In this document: positions 1 through 10,446 of the stretch, piece after piece
Layout: every line of letters begins with the position of its first letter
How positions within the stretch are numbered: position 1 is the stretch's first letter
NCBI GenBank assembly: GCA_963696075.1
Contig: CAVOJD010000012.1
Span: 14,230 to 78,229 of the forward strand
Length of the DNA stretch: 64,000 bases
Source: CAJQQK01 sp963696075
GTDB lineage: Bacteria > Pseudomonadota > Alphaproteobacteria > Rhizobiales > Hyphomicrobiaceae
Direction of reading: 5' to 3'
Notes under the pieces: model-generated
Seen by the model: only the letters and a program-made list of their open reading frames with translations
What the model was told of the DNA's origin: nothing
The model's database searches: none
Made by a program: the position numbers and the translations under genes

Positions 1-90
1 GACGATGGTCTCAAAACCTGTCGGCGCCATGCCCTTGGCAAGGTCGATGACTTTGGCGGACGGACAGGCAACGATGATCTTCGGGCTCAT
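1..90 (-). CDS. 5' end of a gene, possibly 2-hydroxyacid dehydrogenase (truncated by window edge)
   Basis: Only the first 30 codons are in the window. The gene reads leftward from an ATG at 90 and begins MSPKIIVACPSAKVIDLAKG without a stop up to base 1. A short beta-strand followed by a helix at the N-terminus would suit a D-isomer-specific 2-hydroxyacid dehydrogenase or a related Rossmann-type enzyme, but 30 residues cannot prove a family. It is divergent from the RraA-like gene at 300, and the 209-base gap probably carries both promoters. The reading frame itself is likely real; the function is a guess. Confidence 0.4.
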   Translation of the reverse strand, partial: MSPKIIVACPSAKVIDLAKGMAPTGFETIV

Positions 91-299
91 GAATTTTGCG
101 CTCCTTCGGTGGCCAGCCGGCAGCGCACTGCGAGAGAAGCGTGTCCGGCATCATGCCCCCGTTTAATCCCGCGCCCGCGCTGAAGCGCAAGTCGCTCCGC
201 TGATAATCAGCCTCCTGGTCGCATTAACCTTTTGTGCTGCGTCATTTTTCGCTAACGAGAAGCCTCCCGCATAGCCAGGAAGCCCAGGAGATCGCCATC

Positions 300-1016
300 A
301 TGCCTCTGACTGACCAGACCCGCGAGAAACTGCGCAGCGTAAGTACGGCGACGATTTCGACGGCGCTCTTCAAACGTGGCCTGCGCAATCAGATGCTCCA
401 GGGCGTCACGCCCCTTGATCCCGGTAAACCGACGATGGTCGGGGAAGCCTTCACGCTGCGCTACATCCCCGCCCGCGAGGACCTGAACCCCATCACCGTC
501 TTCCAGGACCGCGCCCATCCCCAGCGCAAGGCCGTTGAGGAATGCCCCCCCGGCGCCGTCTTCGTGATCGACAGCCGCAAGGACCCCCGCGCCGCCTCCG
601 CCGGCTCCATCCTCGTCACCCGCCTCATGAAGCGCGGCGTCGCCGGCATCGTCACCGACGGCGGCTTTCGCGATGCCGGCGAGATTGCCGGCCTCGACAT
701 TCCCGCCTTCCACAACCGCCCGTCCGCGCCAACCAACCTCACCGTCCACCAGGCCCTCGACATCAACGTACCGATCGGCTGCGGTGATGCTCCCGTTTTC
801 CCCGGCGACGTCATGGTCGGCGACTTCGACGGCGTCATCTGCATTCCCGCCCACCTCGCCGACGAGATCGCCGCTGAAGCGGTTGAAATGACCGCCTTCG
901 AGGACTTCGTCACCGAAAAGGTCAACGAAGGCCGCTCCATCCTCGGCCTCTATCCCGCGACCGATGATCAGACCAAGATCGACTTCGAGGCATGGCGCAA
1001 AGCCAACGGCCGCTGA
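300..1016 (+). CDS. RraA-family protein (4-hydroxy-4-methyl-2-oxoglutarate aldolase / demethylmenaquinone methyltransferase-like)
   Basis: The 238-residue protein has the RraA/HMG-aldolase fold signature: a GIVTDGGFRD stretch at about residues 116-125, where Gly, Arg and Asp position pyruvate and a divalent metal in characterised class II aldolases, followed by a conserved stretch ending in GDFDGVICIP. ATG 300 is preferred over the upstream TTG at 234 because AGGAG lies about 8 bases before it. Family members either cleave 4-hydroxy-4-methyl-2-oxoglutarate or 4-carboxy-4-hydroxy-2-oxoadipate to pyruvate, or act as RNase E regulators. The CoA-transferase and malic enzyme just downstream favour an organic-acid aldolase. 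Annotation as a menaquinone methyltransferase would be a historical misnomer. Confidence 0.85.
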   Translation: MPLTDQTREKLRSVSTATISTALFKRGLRNQMLQGVTPLDPGKPTMVGEAFTLRYIPAREDLNPITVFQDRAHPQRKAVEECPPGAVFVIDSRKDPRAASAGSILVTRLMKRGVAGIVTDGGFRDAGEIAGLDIPAFHNRPSAPTNLTVHQALDINVPIGCGDAPVFPGDVMVGDFDGVICIPAHLADEIAAEAVEMTAFEDFVTEKVNEGRSILGLYPATDDQTKIDFEAWRKANGR

Positions 1017-1071
1017 CCATCACTCTCTAACCGAGACCACCGCCGCACATCTCCAACCGTTAAGGAACCCG

Positions 1072-2320
1072 ATGGCAGCCCCGCTCTCCCACATTCGCGT
1101 CCTGGACCTCTCCCGCATTCTCGCAGGTCCGCTTGCCACCCAGTTCCTCGCCGACATGGGCGCCGAGGTCATCAAGGTCGAGCGGCCCGGCACCGGCGAC
1201 GACACCCGCGGCTGGGGCCCACCCTTCGCCATCGACCCGAGACGACGATGACCCCGGCCTCTCCGCCTATTTCATGTGCTGCAACCGCGGCAAGAAATCC
1301 GTCGCCATCGACATGGCCTCCCCCGACGGCCAGGATCTGATCCGCAAACTCGCCACCGAGGTCGACGTCGTCGTCGAAAACTTCAAGGTTGGCGGACTCG
1401 CCAAATACGGTCTCGACTACGAGACGCTCAAAAAGGCCAATCCCGCCCTGATCTATTGCTCGATCACCGGCTTCGGACAGGACGGCCCCTATGCGCACCG
1501 CGCCGGCTACGATTTCCTGCTGCAGGGCATGGGCGGTCTGATGAGCATCACCGGCGAACCCAACGCGACAACGCCAGACGGCCACCACGTCGGCGGCCCC
1601 GTCAAGGTCGGCGTCGCGATCTGCGATGAGGTCACCGGCATGAACGCCTGCGCCGCCATCCTCACCGCCATAATCCGCCGTGACAAGACCGGCGAAGGCG
1701 CCCACATCGACGTCGCGCTTTTGGATTCAACCGTTGCAGCCCTCGTCAATCAGGCCTCGACCCACCTCGTCGACGGCTCTGTGCCGGAACGCATGGGCAA
1801 CGCCCACCCGACCGTCGCCCCCTACAACGCCTTCCCGACCCAGGATGGCCACATCATCCTCGCCTGCGGCAACGACGGCCAGTTCCAGCGCTTCTGCAAG
1901 GTCGCCGGCATCGCGGAGATCGCCGAAGACCCCCGCTTCCGCACCAACCCGGACCGCATTCGCAACCGCGACGCCTGGATGCCGATCCTCGAAGAAGCCT
2001 TCCGTTCAAAACCGTCCGCCTGGTGGATCGAAAACCTCGAATCCGCCGGCGTCCCGTGCGGCCCGATCAACCGGATCGACCAGGTCTTCGCCGACCCCCA
2101 CATCCAGCACCGCCGAATGCGCCGCGAACTTGCCGAACCGACGCTCGGCCACGTCGCCGTCACCGCCAACCCTGTCCGCATGACCGGCCACGACACCACG
2201 GCACCGAAAGCCCCCCCGCGCCTTGGCGCCGATACCGCCGCTGTGCTTGGCGAGATTCTCGAACTCGACGCCAACGACCTCGCCAAGCTCGCCCAAAAGG
2301 GTATCATCACCGGTAACTGA
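1072..2320 (+). pseudogene. CaiB/BaiF family (type III) CoA-transferase, disrupted by a +1 frameshift
   Basis: The N-terminal part starts at ATG 1072 behind AAGGAA and reads HIRVLDLSRILAGP and GAEVIKVERPG, the classic family III start. It then hits a TGA at 1249. The remainder continues one frame over with DDDDPGLSAYFMCCNRGKKS and runs to a normal stop at 2320. The two pieces join cleanly between about 1231 and 1250 if one base is removed, giving 415 residues, the usual family length. A candidate catalytic Asp sits in LLDSTVAAL. Type III enzymes move CoA between carboxylic acids by a ping-pong aspartyl-CoA mechanism. The rest of the gene is intact, so the break is either recent or an assembly error. 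Confidence 0.85.
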
Positions 2321-2376
2321 CACCGTACAACGAGACCTTTCAACCGGTCCGGCCGTCGCAAGCGAGGAATGACGCC

Positions 2377-4677
<2,301 letters not shown>

Positions 4678-4685
4678 CCGGTAAC

Positions 4686-4727
4686 GGTTCAGGTCAGGGT
4701 GAGCTGGAACCACGCCTGCCCTGAACC
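4686..4727. terminator. Hairpin between convergent genes, possible bidirectional terminator
   Basis: GGTTCAGG (4686-4693) pairs perfectly with CCTGAACC (4720-4727) across a 26-base loop. It lies in the 62-base gap between maeB and the convergent gene ending at 4740. There is no T-run on either side, so intrinsic termination is only possible, not shown. Confidence 0.3.
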
Positions 4728-4739
4728 ATCATCACGGTC

Positions 4740-6128
4740 TCAGCCCTTGATCGCCGGCACAAAGCCAGCCGCCGCTGCATCGGCCTCGCTACAGAACCAG
4801 CGTTCGCCGCGAGACCGGCGCACACGCACCTGGCTGTAGTCCGGCGCCCAGGGCACGACGTACGTTTTCGCGCGCCGCGTGACCTGTCCCTTGATCGGAC
4901 ACCCGTCCGGCGCCTTGGCTTTCGCCCACGCCCACCGCGCAGCGCGATAGTCCGCCGGCCGCTCGGCCTCGCCCTGCCAGATGCCCCGCCGCGCCGCCCG
5001 CGCAGCCTCCTCTTGATCACCATAGGTGCGAAAGAAGAAGCCTTCCGCGAAGGCATAACCCGCACCCACAACCGCCTCCGCCAGGTCCATGCCACCAGCC
5101 GTACAGGTCCCCTCAAGGCGCCCCGGCCCCGACCGGGCCAGATCGCGGCACACAACCTCACCCCGGCGCACAAGATCACGCAGCGCCCGCCGCGCGCGCT
5201 CGCCACAGCGCCACGCCCGGCCTTTTGGGTCGCGGCAAACCTGCCCCAGTTCAACCGCCTCGACATCACTGAGCCGCACCAGCCAGCCGCCCACATCAAG
5301 CGTATCGCCCGATATCGCCCGCGCCCGCCCGCTCACCGTCTCCGGCACGGCCGCCAAGTGACCCGCCGGCGCCTGCGCCGGCAGGGGCGGCTTTAGCCGC
5401 CCGACCGACGCCGTCGTGATCGACGAAACACGTGGCCCATCCCCCATCAACCACCAGGCAGCACCGCTGATCCCGATCACACCTGCAACGACAGCAGCAA
5501 AGCCCGCCACCCGCACCACATCGCCCCGCGCAAAGCCAGCCTTGCCCCAGGAACCACCTTGTCGACGTCCCCGCGCAACAATGCCGCGCGCCCACGGCGC
5601 AAGCGCAATCCCGAGCAACACAAGCGCCACAAGTCCGGCAAGCACCGCCGACCAATTGTCACCAAAACCCCTGATCTGCATCAGCGATGACGCCCCCGCC
5701 AGCATCGCCAGAAACCCGAACAGCCCCGAAATCTTCGCCCGCGTCGAAAGCGCAGGAACACCCACGCGCCACTCCATCCCGATGACCCGTTGAACGAGAC
5801 CACCGATCCCCGCGACGAAGAGCCGCCAACCGCGCGCAACCAACCGCCAGACAGCACCCGCAGCCGCGCCGATCGCCTTCCCCGCCGCCCCCGCCAGCCG
5901 CGCGAGCCGATACCGCGACGCAATAAGCCCATGCCGCCCGGCATCCACGCCCTGCCGGCCCGCTGCCATGCCCTGCCGCCCGGCCTGGCGCGCACCTTCC
6001 ACCGCAGCTTCACGAATGTCTTCGATCTTCTGGCGGCGCTCTTCCCGGCGCAGCTTCACCGTCGTGCGCACATATTCGTGCCATTCGAAGCCCTGATTGC
6101 GCCTCGGCCACCGGATCCATCCGAACAT
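4740..6128 (-). CDS. Membrane protein with thermonuclease (SNase)-like domain
   Basis: 462 residues. The start is ATG 6128, which has GGGGAAGAGG immediately upstream; a longer frame to 6182 lacks such a site. Order of parts: a charged N-terminus with Ala/Gly/Arg-rich repeats (GARQAGRQGMAAGRQG), hydrophobic segments around residues 130-190 and again near 215-235, then an SNase-like domain from about residue 265 (GDTLDVGGWLVRLSDVEAVE). The usual GIDAPE is changed to SDVEAVE, but the Arg and Glu expected in the active site remain. A Cys-containing tail (CPIKGQV ... ERWFCSEADAAAAGF) resembles the short sunset-type domain that often follows SNase domains. It lies 46 bases downstream of the kinase gene, so the two are probably co-transcribed. 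Target unknown; nuclease activity untested. Confidence 0.75.
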   Translation of the reverse strand: MFGWIRWPRRNQGFEWHEYVRTTVKLRREERRQKIEDIREAAVEGARQAGRQGMAAGRQGVDAGRHGLIASRYRLARLAGAAGKAIGAAAGAVWRLVARGWRLFVAGIGGLVQRVIGMEWRVGVPALSTRAKISGLFGFLAMLAGASSLMQIRGFGDNWSAVLAGLVALVLLGIALAPWARGIVARGRRQGGSWGKAGFARGDVVRVAGFAAVVAGVIGISGAAWWLMGDGPRVSSITTASVGRLKPPLPAQAPAGHLAAVPETVSGRARAISGDTLDVGGWLVRLSDVEAVELGQVCRDPKGRAWRCGERARRALRDLVRRGEVVCRDLARSGPGRLEGTCTAGGMDLAEAVVGAGYAFAEGFFFRTYGDQEEAARAARRGIWQGEAERPADYRAARWAWAKAKAPDGCPIKGQVTRRAKTYVVPWAPDYSQVRVRRSRGERWFCSEADAAAAGFVPAIKG

Positions 6129-6174
6129 GGACCTCTTCCCCCTCTGAAAAATCCCGCCGCGAAAGCAGCGCCCC

Positions 6175-8799
6175 TCATTCAATGCCGGCCGCGCGCCACA
6201 CCTGTACCGTACCGTCCGCCTTGCCCGAGACGATCAACCGTCCACCCGCCCCGAGCGCCACCGCCCGCACCGCCGCACCGGCCGCCCCGAACGTCTGCCG
6301 CTCACCGCGCTGCTCACGATCCCACAGCCGGATCGTCCCATCCGCGCTCGCAGAAACAAACTGCCGCCCCCCGCCGACAAACCGCAGCGCCGTGACCCGC
6401 CCCTCATGCCCCCGATAGCGCAGCAGCCGCTGCCGCTCCGCCGTCGCATAAAGGCTGATCTCGCCATCCAGCGTACCGATCAGCATCACCTCGCCGTCGG
6501 GAGAGAACGCAATCGCCGTTACGAAATCGCGCTGCTTTGGCGTGCGCGCAACCAGGCTCAGGCTCTTTGCTTCCCAGATCCTCACCGTCCGGTCCGCACT
6601 CCCTGACGCGATCAGCCCCGCCTGATCCTGAAAGGCCACCGCCAAAACATCGCGCTCATGCCCCTCGAACGTGTGCAGCGCGACGGCCGGTTGCCTCATG
6701 TCCCAAAGCGACACCGTCCAATCGCTGGCGCCCGCCAGAAACCGCGTCTCACCGGCAAACGCCAACGCCGTCACGGCCGCCTCGTTTCGCTTGAACGCCT
6801 TGAGCCGCATGCCAAGGTTGAGGTTCCACAGCCCGACCCGTCCGTTCTCCTGGCCAACCAGCGCCTGCACGCCACGCACGGCGAGGCTGAACGCCGGCCC
6901 TTCCGGCAAATCGATCGCCCGCTTCGCCGCGAACGTCTCTCCATCCCAAACGCGCAGCCAGCCGTCTGCCCCGCTCGTCACCAGAAGCGCCCCGCCCTTC
7001 GCAAACGCAACGTGCGACACCCCGCCGGTATGCGCTTCGAATGTGCGCATCAGAAGCGTCGGCTGAGACGTGACCGGCAACACGGAACTCACATCGGAAA
7101 CATCCCGGCCCTCAGCCGACCCAAAAGGGCGAGCGCCGGAGCGGTTGTAGGCTGGGTCAAAACTCCCCGTTACCACCGGCGCCCGGTCCGGCAGCGGCGG
7201 CAGGCGGCTCTCGGCCAGGCGCCGCGCCTCGGCGGCCCGCCATTGCGACAGCGTTCCCTCGAAATTCACGATCAGCGTCGCAACGCCGACAGCAACCGCC
7301 AGCCGCGTCCCGATCGCAAACCATGACATCCGGGCGGGCTTGAGGCTTTTCAAAACGAATGGCCGTTGCCATCGGCTCCGAACCCGCACCGGCGCAATCG
7401 CCTGAACCGGCTCGACGACAGGATCTTCACGACGAGCCTCGCCCTTGCGATCTTCTTCGCCCTCACCATCCCCCGCACCACGATGACGGGGTCCCCCATC
7501 GCCTGCCGCACCAGTGACCTTGACGAAGGCCAACCGCGTAAAGAGCCCCCCGCGCTTGGCTTGGGATACCGCCCCGGCCTGGCTGTCCGCCTCCGCCTCA
7601 CGATCAACCCGGCCGCCTTCAGTGACGGCATCGGCAGCGGCAGAGGCAGAGGCAGAGGCATCGCCAGCAGCTTTGGCATCGACCTTGACCGTCTCGCGCG
7701 GCGATGAACGCACGCCATCGAGAAAATCGACGATCCGCCCCCGCCGCCCCGGCAGATCCGGCGGCGCCATCAAGCCCATCGCCGCACTGTCACCGTCAGT
7801 CAGGATCACCGTTTTCGCGAAGTCTTCCTCATCGCCGGCCGCGCCACCGGCCTCCTGCCCGCGCCCGATCGAGGTCGCAAACCACCGCCGCTGCGCCTTC
7901 TCTTCCGGTGCCAGCAGATCGCCCCGCCACGCTGCAATGCTTTGCGGCCGCTTCTCGATCTCAAGCCGCAACCCGCGGTCGATCGCCTTCAGGAATCGCG
8001 GCCGGTAGGCACCGACCGCCGCCTCCCGCGCACTCACGAACTCGTCCCGCACCACCCGCGATGGCGCGTCCGGCGGCCGTTTGCCTGTCACCGCATGATA
8101 GAGCGTCGCCGCCAGCGCATAGATGTCTGTCCAAGGCCCCTGCTGCTTGCCGATCTCGGCATATTGCTCATAGGGACTGTAGCCCGGCTTGACGAGCGCA
8201 CTGACCGTTCGCGTGAACTGCGCCAGGTCTCCCCGCGCCGCACCGAAATCAATCAGCACCGGCGAGCCGTCACGGCGCACAATGATATTGTCCGGCGCGA
8301 TATCGCGATGCAGCAGGTCCGCCGCATGAACCACGCTGAGCGCCTCCAGCAGCGGCTCAACCAACCGGTCGAGTTCGCGTTGCCGCGGCGCGCGGCCAAG
8401 TTCTTGAAGCCAGCGCTTGAAGCTGTGCCCCTCTTCATATTTCAGAACGATATAGGCGGTGTTGTTCGCCCTGAAATAGCGGTAGACGCGCACGATATTG
8501 GGATGGTCGAACCGCGCCAGCACCTGGCCTTCGTCGATGAACCGCTCAAGCCCCCAGTCATAGTCAGGCGCACAGTCTGCCGATCGCGGCACCGCCGTGC
8601 GCCGGCCGCGCCGCGCGGCAAAATCAGCCGGGAAATATTCCTTGATCGCAACCAGCCGGTCGAGCGCGATCTCCCGCGCCAGATAGGTGACGCCGAAGCC
8701 GCCTGCATCCAGCACCTGCTCGATCCGGAAATCTCCGACCAGCTCCGTGCCGGGCATCAATGTCTCGACGTGACTCATGCTCCCCCGCACTTGCGTCAT
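6175..8799 (-). CDS. Transmembrane Ser/Thr protein kinase with C-terminal WD40 propeller
   Basis: The 874-residue protein has a complete kinase domain at residues about 20-300: glycine loop DAGGFGVTY, AIKEYF lysine, HRDIAPDN near 163 and IDFGAA near 183. A linker rich in Ala, Glu and Asp follows, then one membrane segment near 490-515. Seven WD40-like repeats fill about 583-874 (each ending in forms such as VWDGE, LWDMR, IWEAK, LWDRE, VWRAA), enough for a closed propeller. With one membrane span, the propeller should lie on the opposite side from the kinase, as in a receptor. Divergent FHA and PP2C genes are natural partners. Start 8799 is ATG; an internal ATG at 8778 is equally possible because neither has a strong ribosome site. 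Confidence 0.92.
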   Translation of the reverse strand: MTQVRGSMSHVETLMPGTELVGDFRIEQVLDAGGFGVTYLAREIALDRLVAIKEYFPADFAARRGRRTAVPRSADCAPDYDWGLERFIDEGQVLARFDHPNIVRVYRYFRANNTAYIVLKYEEGHSFKRWLQELGRAPRQRELDRLVEPLLEALSVVHAADLLHRDIAPDNIIVRRDGSPVLIDFGAARGDLAQFTRTVSALVKPGYSPYEQYAEIGKQQGPWTDIYALAATLYHAVTGKRPPDAPSRVVRDEFVSAREAAVGAYRPRFLKAIDRGLRLEIEKRPQSIAAWRGDLLAPEEKAQRRWFATSIGRGQEAGGAAGDEEDFAKTVILTDGDSAAMGLMAPPDLPGRRGRIVDFLDGVRSSPRETVKVDAKAAGDASASASAAADAVTEGGRVDREAEADSQAGAVSQAKRGGLFTRLAFVKVTGAAGDGGPRHRGAGDGEGEEDRKGEARREDPVVEPVQAIAPVRVRSRWQRPFVLKSLKPARMSWFAIGTRLAVAVGVATLIVNFEGTLSQWRAAEARRLAESRLPPLPDRAPVVTGSFDPAYNRSGARPFGSAEGRDVSDVSSVLPVTSQPTLLMRTFEAHTGGVSHVAFAKGGALLVTSGADGWLRVWDGETFAAKRAIDLPEGPAFSLAVRGVQALVGQENGRVGLWNLNLGMRLKAFKRNEAAVTALAFAGETRFLAGASDWTVSLWDMRQPAVALHTFEGHERDVLAVAFQDQAGLIASGSADRTVRIWEAKSLSLVARTPKQRDFVTAIAFSPDGEVMLIGTLDGEISLYATAERQRLLRYRGHEGRVTALRFVGGGRQFVSASADGTIRLWDREQRGERQTFGAAGAAVRAVALGAGGRLIVSGKADGTVQVWRAAGIE

Positions 8800-8985
8800 G
8801 CGTCACCCAGCGAACCGACCGGCAGTGCCCAGACCGGCGCTGGAGACCGGCGCTGGCTCGCCTGGCGAGCCCCATTCCGTCCCACGCACCCGCTGATCGG
8901 ATGAGAATCGCCGCATTCATGCCGAAAGAATGTGGCAAGCCCCCGGCGACTCGTTCGATTATGACCCCATGCCCCCGCTCAAAAA

Positions 8986-9570
8986 ATGTCGACACTGAAT
9001 TACGCAAGTATTTTCAACGGCTTTTTATCTGACACCAGCTTCTGGCCCGCCCTCGTCGCGTGGCTGGACACCGCTCACATTGATCTCGATTGGCTCGAAT
9101 CACGGCTGCGCGAATCACCAGCCCTCGTCCTCGCCATCACCGCAACCGTGCTATTCCCGCTCTTGGCCGCCACTGGCTCGCTCCTGCGCCTGGCCTTGCC
9201 GGGGTCGCCCTCAACCGTGCCCCATCGCGCCGCCGGCCTGTCTCCGGCACCGCACAACTCAGCTACCCATCAGCGCGCTCTTCTCGAGTTCCAGCGTCAT
9301 GACTGGATGCCCTTTGAGATCGGCCACGCAATCGTCCGAATCGGCCGCGAGAAGGACAATGAGATCGTGCTCGATCATCCGACCGTCCACCGCTATCACG
9401 CCGTCATCGAACGCACCTCCGACGGTGACATCCACATTGCCTACGTCGGCGCACCCGGTGGCAATGTCCTGCGCGTCAACGGGCGCAAAGCAACCCGACA
9501 TCACCTGACCGGCGGCGAAATACTGGATATCGGGGCAATCAAGTTGCGTTTCACACTAACCGGCGCCTAG
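8986..9570 (+). CDS. Membrane-anchored FHA-domain protein
   Basis: 194 residues: a hydrophobic segment near residues 45-65 (ALVLAITATVLFPLLAA), a Pro/Ser linker, then an FHA domain from about 112 to the end with IVRIGREKDNEIVLD and VHRYHAVI. These supply the Arg, Ser/His-type and Asn positions that bind phosphothreonine in this fold, although the usual SRxH is VHRYH here. FHA proteins read the output of Ser/Thr kinases, and this gene starts 186 bases from the divergently transcribed kinase. The stop codon TAG is the first triplet of a threefold 30-base repeat. Confidence 0.85.
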   Translation: MSTLNYASIFNGFLSDTSFWPALVAWLDTAHIDLDWLESRLRESPALVLAITATVLFPLLAATGSLLRLALPGSPSTVPHRAAGLSPAPHNSATHQRALLEFQRHDWMPFEIGHAIVRIGREKDNEIVLDHPTVHRYHAVIERTSDGDIHIAYVGAPGGNVLRVNGRKATRHHLTGGEILDIGAIKLRFTLTGA

Positions 9571-9657
9571 TCTGCCGCAACGCGGCAGCAATAAAACTAG
9601 GCTGCCAAGTTGCGGCAGCAATCAAGTTAGTCTGCCACAGCGCGGCGGCGATCAAGA
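9568..9657. repeat. Three tandem 30-base imperfect repeats
   Basis: Copies lie at 9568-9597, 9598-9627 and 9628-9657 with no spacers. Each begins TAG, contains a CTGCC...GGC(A/G)G inverted repeat and ends near AATCAAG. The first copy folds perfectly as CTGCCGC-AAC-GCGGCAG. The array sits between the two FHA genes and starts inside the stop codon of the first. Confidence 0.85.
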
Positions 9658-9738
9658 CAGCCCTATCGACGGCTGCCATCGCCGCGCGGGAACCAGACGC
9701 CGAATGCGCGCGTTGATTTTCGGGGGAAACATCAAACC

Positions 9739-10392
9739 ATGCAGGACAAACCGGACAACATGGGCCAAAGCCCGACGCTTCCCGCGCACCGCTTACCGCC
9801 GGCCCCGCCATCGCCCCGCCCTGCCATCAAGAGCGCCGCGGAAGCTGCCCGAGAAGCGCGCGGCGGCACCCCCAACGTTCCCCCTGTCGCCCCGCCATCC
9901 CCCTCGCCGCAACCAACTGGCCACGCACCCGCTGCGCCTGCAGCCACACCGTCAACACCGAGCGACACCAAGACCCAGCTCATGCGCGGCAACCGCAACA
10001 TAGCCCGTGGCGAATTCAAGTGTGATCCCGTCGTCGGCTGGCTTGTCGTCGTTGGCGGCAACGGCGTCGGCGCCTATCGTCCTGTTTTCGAAGGCAACAA
10101 CACGATCGGCCGATCGCATGAAAACCGCATCCCGATCGATTTCGGCGACACCGCCATCTCAGGCCGCGAACAGGCCTATATCCGTTACGATTCCACCGAT
10201 CGCTCGTTTCTGTTCGTCCCCAACCTCGCCAAGACCAACGTCGTCTCCGTCAACGACACCCGACCGACAGCGGCGGTTCCCCTCGAGGCGATGGATGTGA
10301 TTACAATGGGCCGAACCCAGCTTGTCTTCGTCCCGTTCTGCGGCCGCGAATTCGACTGGAGCGAACTCGCCTCCCTCGACGGCCGCGACTAG
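9739..10392 (+). CDS. FHA-domain protein with proline-rich N-terminus
   Basis: 217 residues, start ATG 9739 with GGGGGA upstream. Residues 1-75 are Pro/Ala/Ser-rich and presumably disordered, ending in TKTQLMRGN. An FHA domain follows from about 110: NNTIGRSHENRIPID, then ISGREQAYIRYD, with the phosphothreonine-binding Arg and Ser present. No membrane segment is visible, so it should be cytoplasmic, unlike the neighbouring anchored FHA protein. The N-terminal Thr-rich tail could be a phosphorylation target of the nearby kinase, as in GarA-type proteins (inference). The PP2C phosphatase gene follows immediately. Confidence 0.85.
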   Translation: MQDKPDNMGQSPTLPAHRLPPAPPSPRPAIKSAAEAAREARGGTPNVPPVAPPSPSPQPTGHAPAAPAATPSTPSDTKTQLMRGNRNIARGEFKCDPVVGWLVVVGGNGVGAYRPVFEGNNTIGRSHENRIPIDFGDTAISGREQAYIRYDSTDRSFLFVPNLAKTNVVSVNDTRPTAAVPLEAMDVITMGRTQLVFVPFCGREFDWSELASLDGRD

Positions 10393-10446
10393 GCGCCGGT
10401 CGAGACGGGCGCGTTGAACGCCAACGAAGATAATGGCGTTAGGAGT

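Noticed and set aside
1231..1250. Programmed ribosomal frameshifting in the CoA-transferase gene
   Set aside because: No slippery heptamer followed by a structure is evident, and this family is not known to use recoding.
5013..6395. Plus-strand genes of 100-200 codons antisense to the SNase-like and kinase genes
   Set aside because: They are Pro/Arg-rich shadow frames typical of high-GC antisense reading and match nothing.
9568..9657. CRISPR array
   Set aside because: Three repeats are contiguous with no spacers and no cas genes are present.
9551..9811. Minus-strand gene encoding a protein with ten-residue repeats
   Set aside because: The repeats are a by-product of the 30-base DNA repeats; the frame runs antisense into two solid FHA genes and has no ribosome site.
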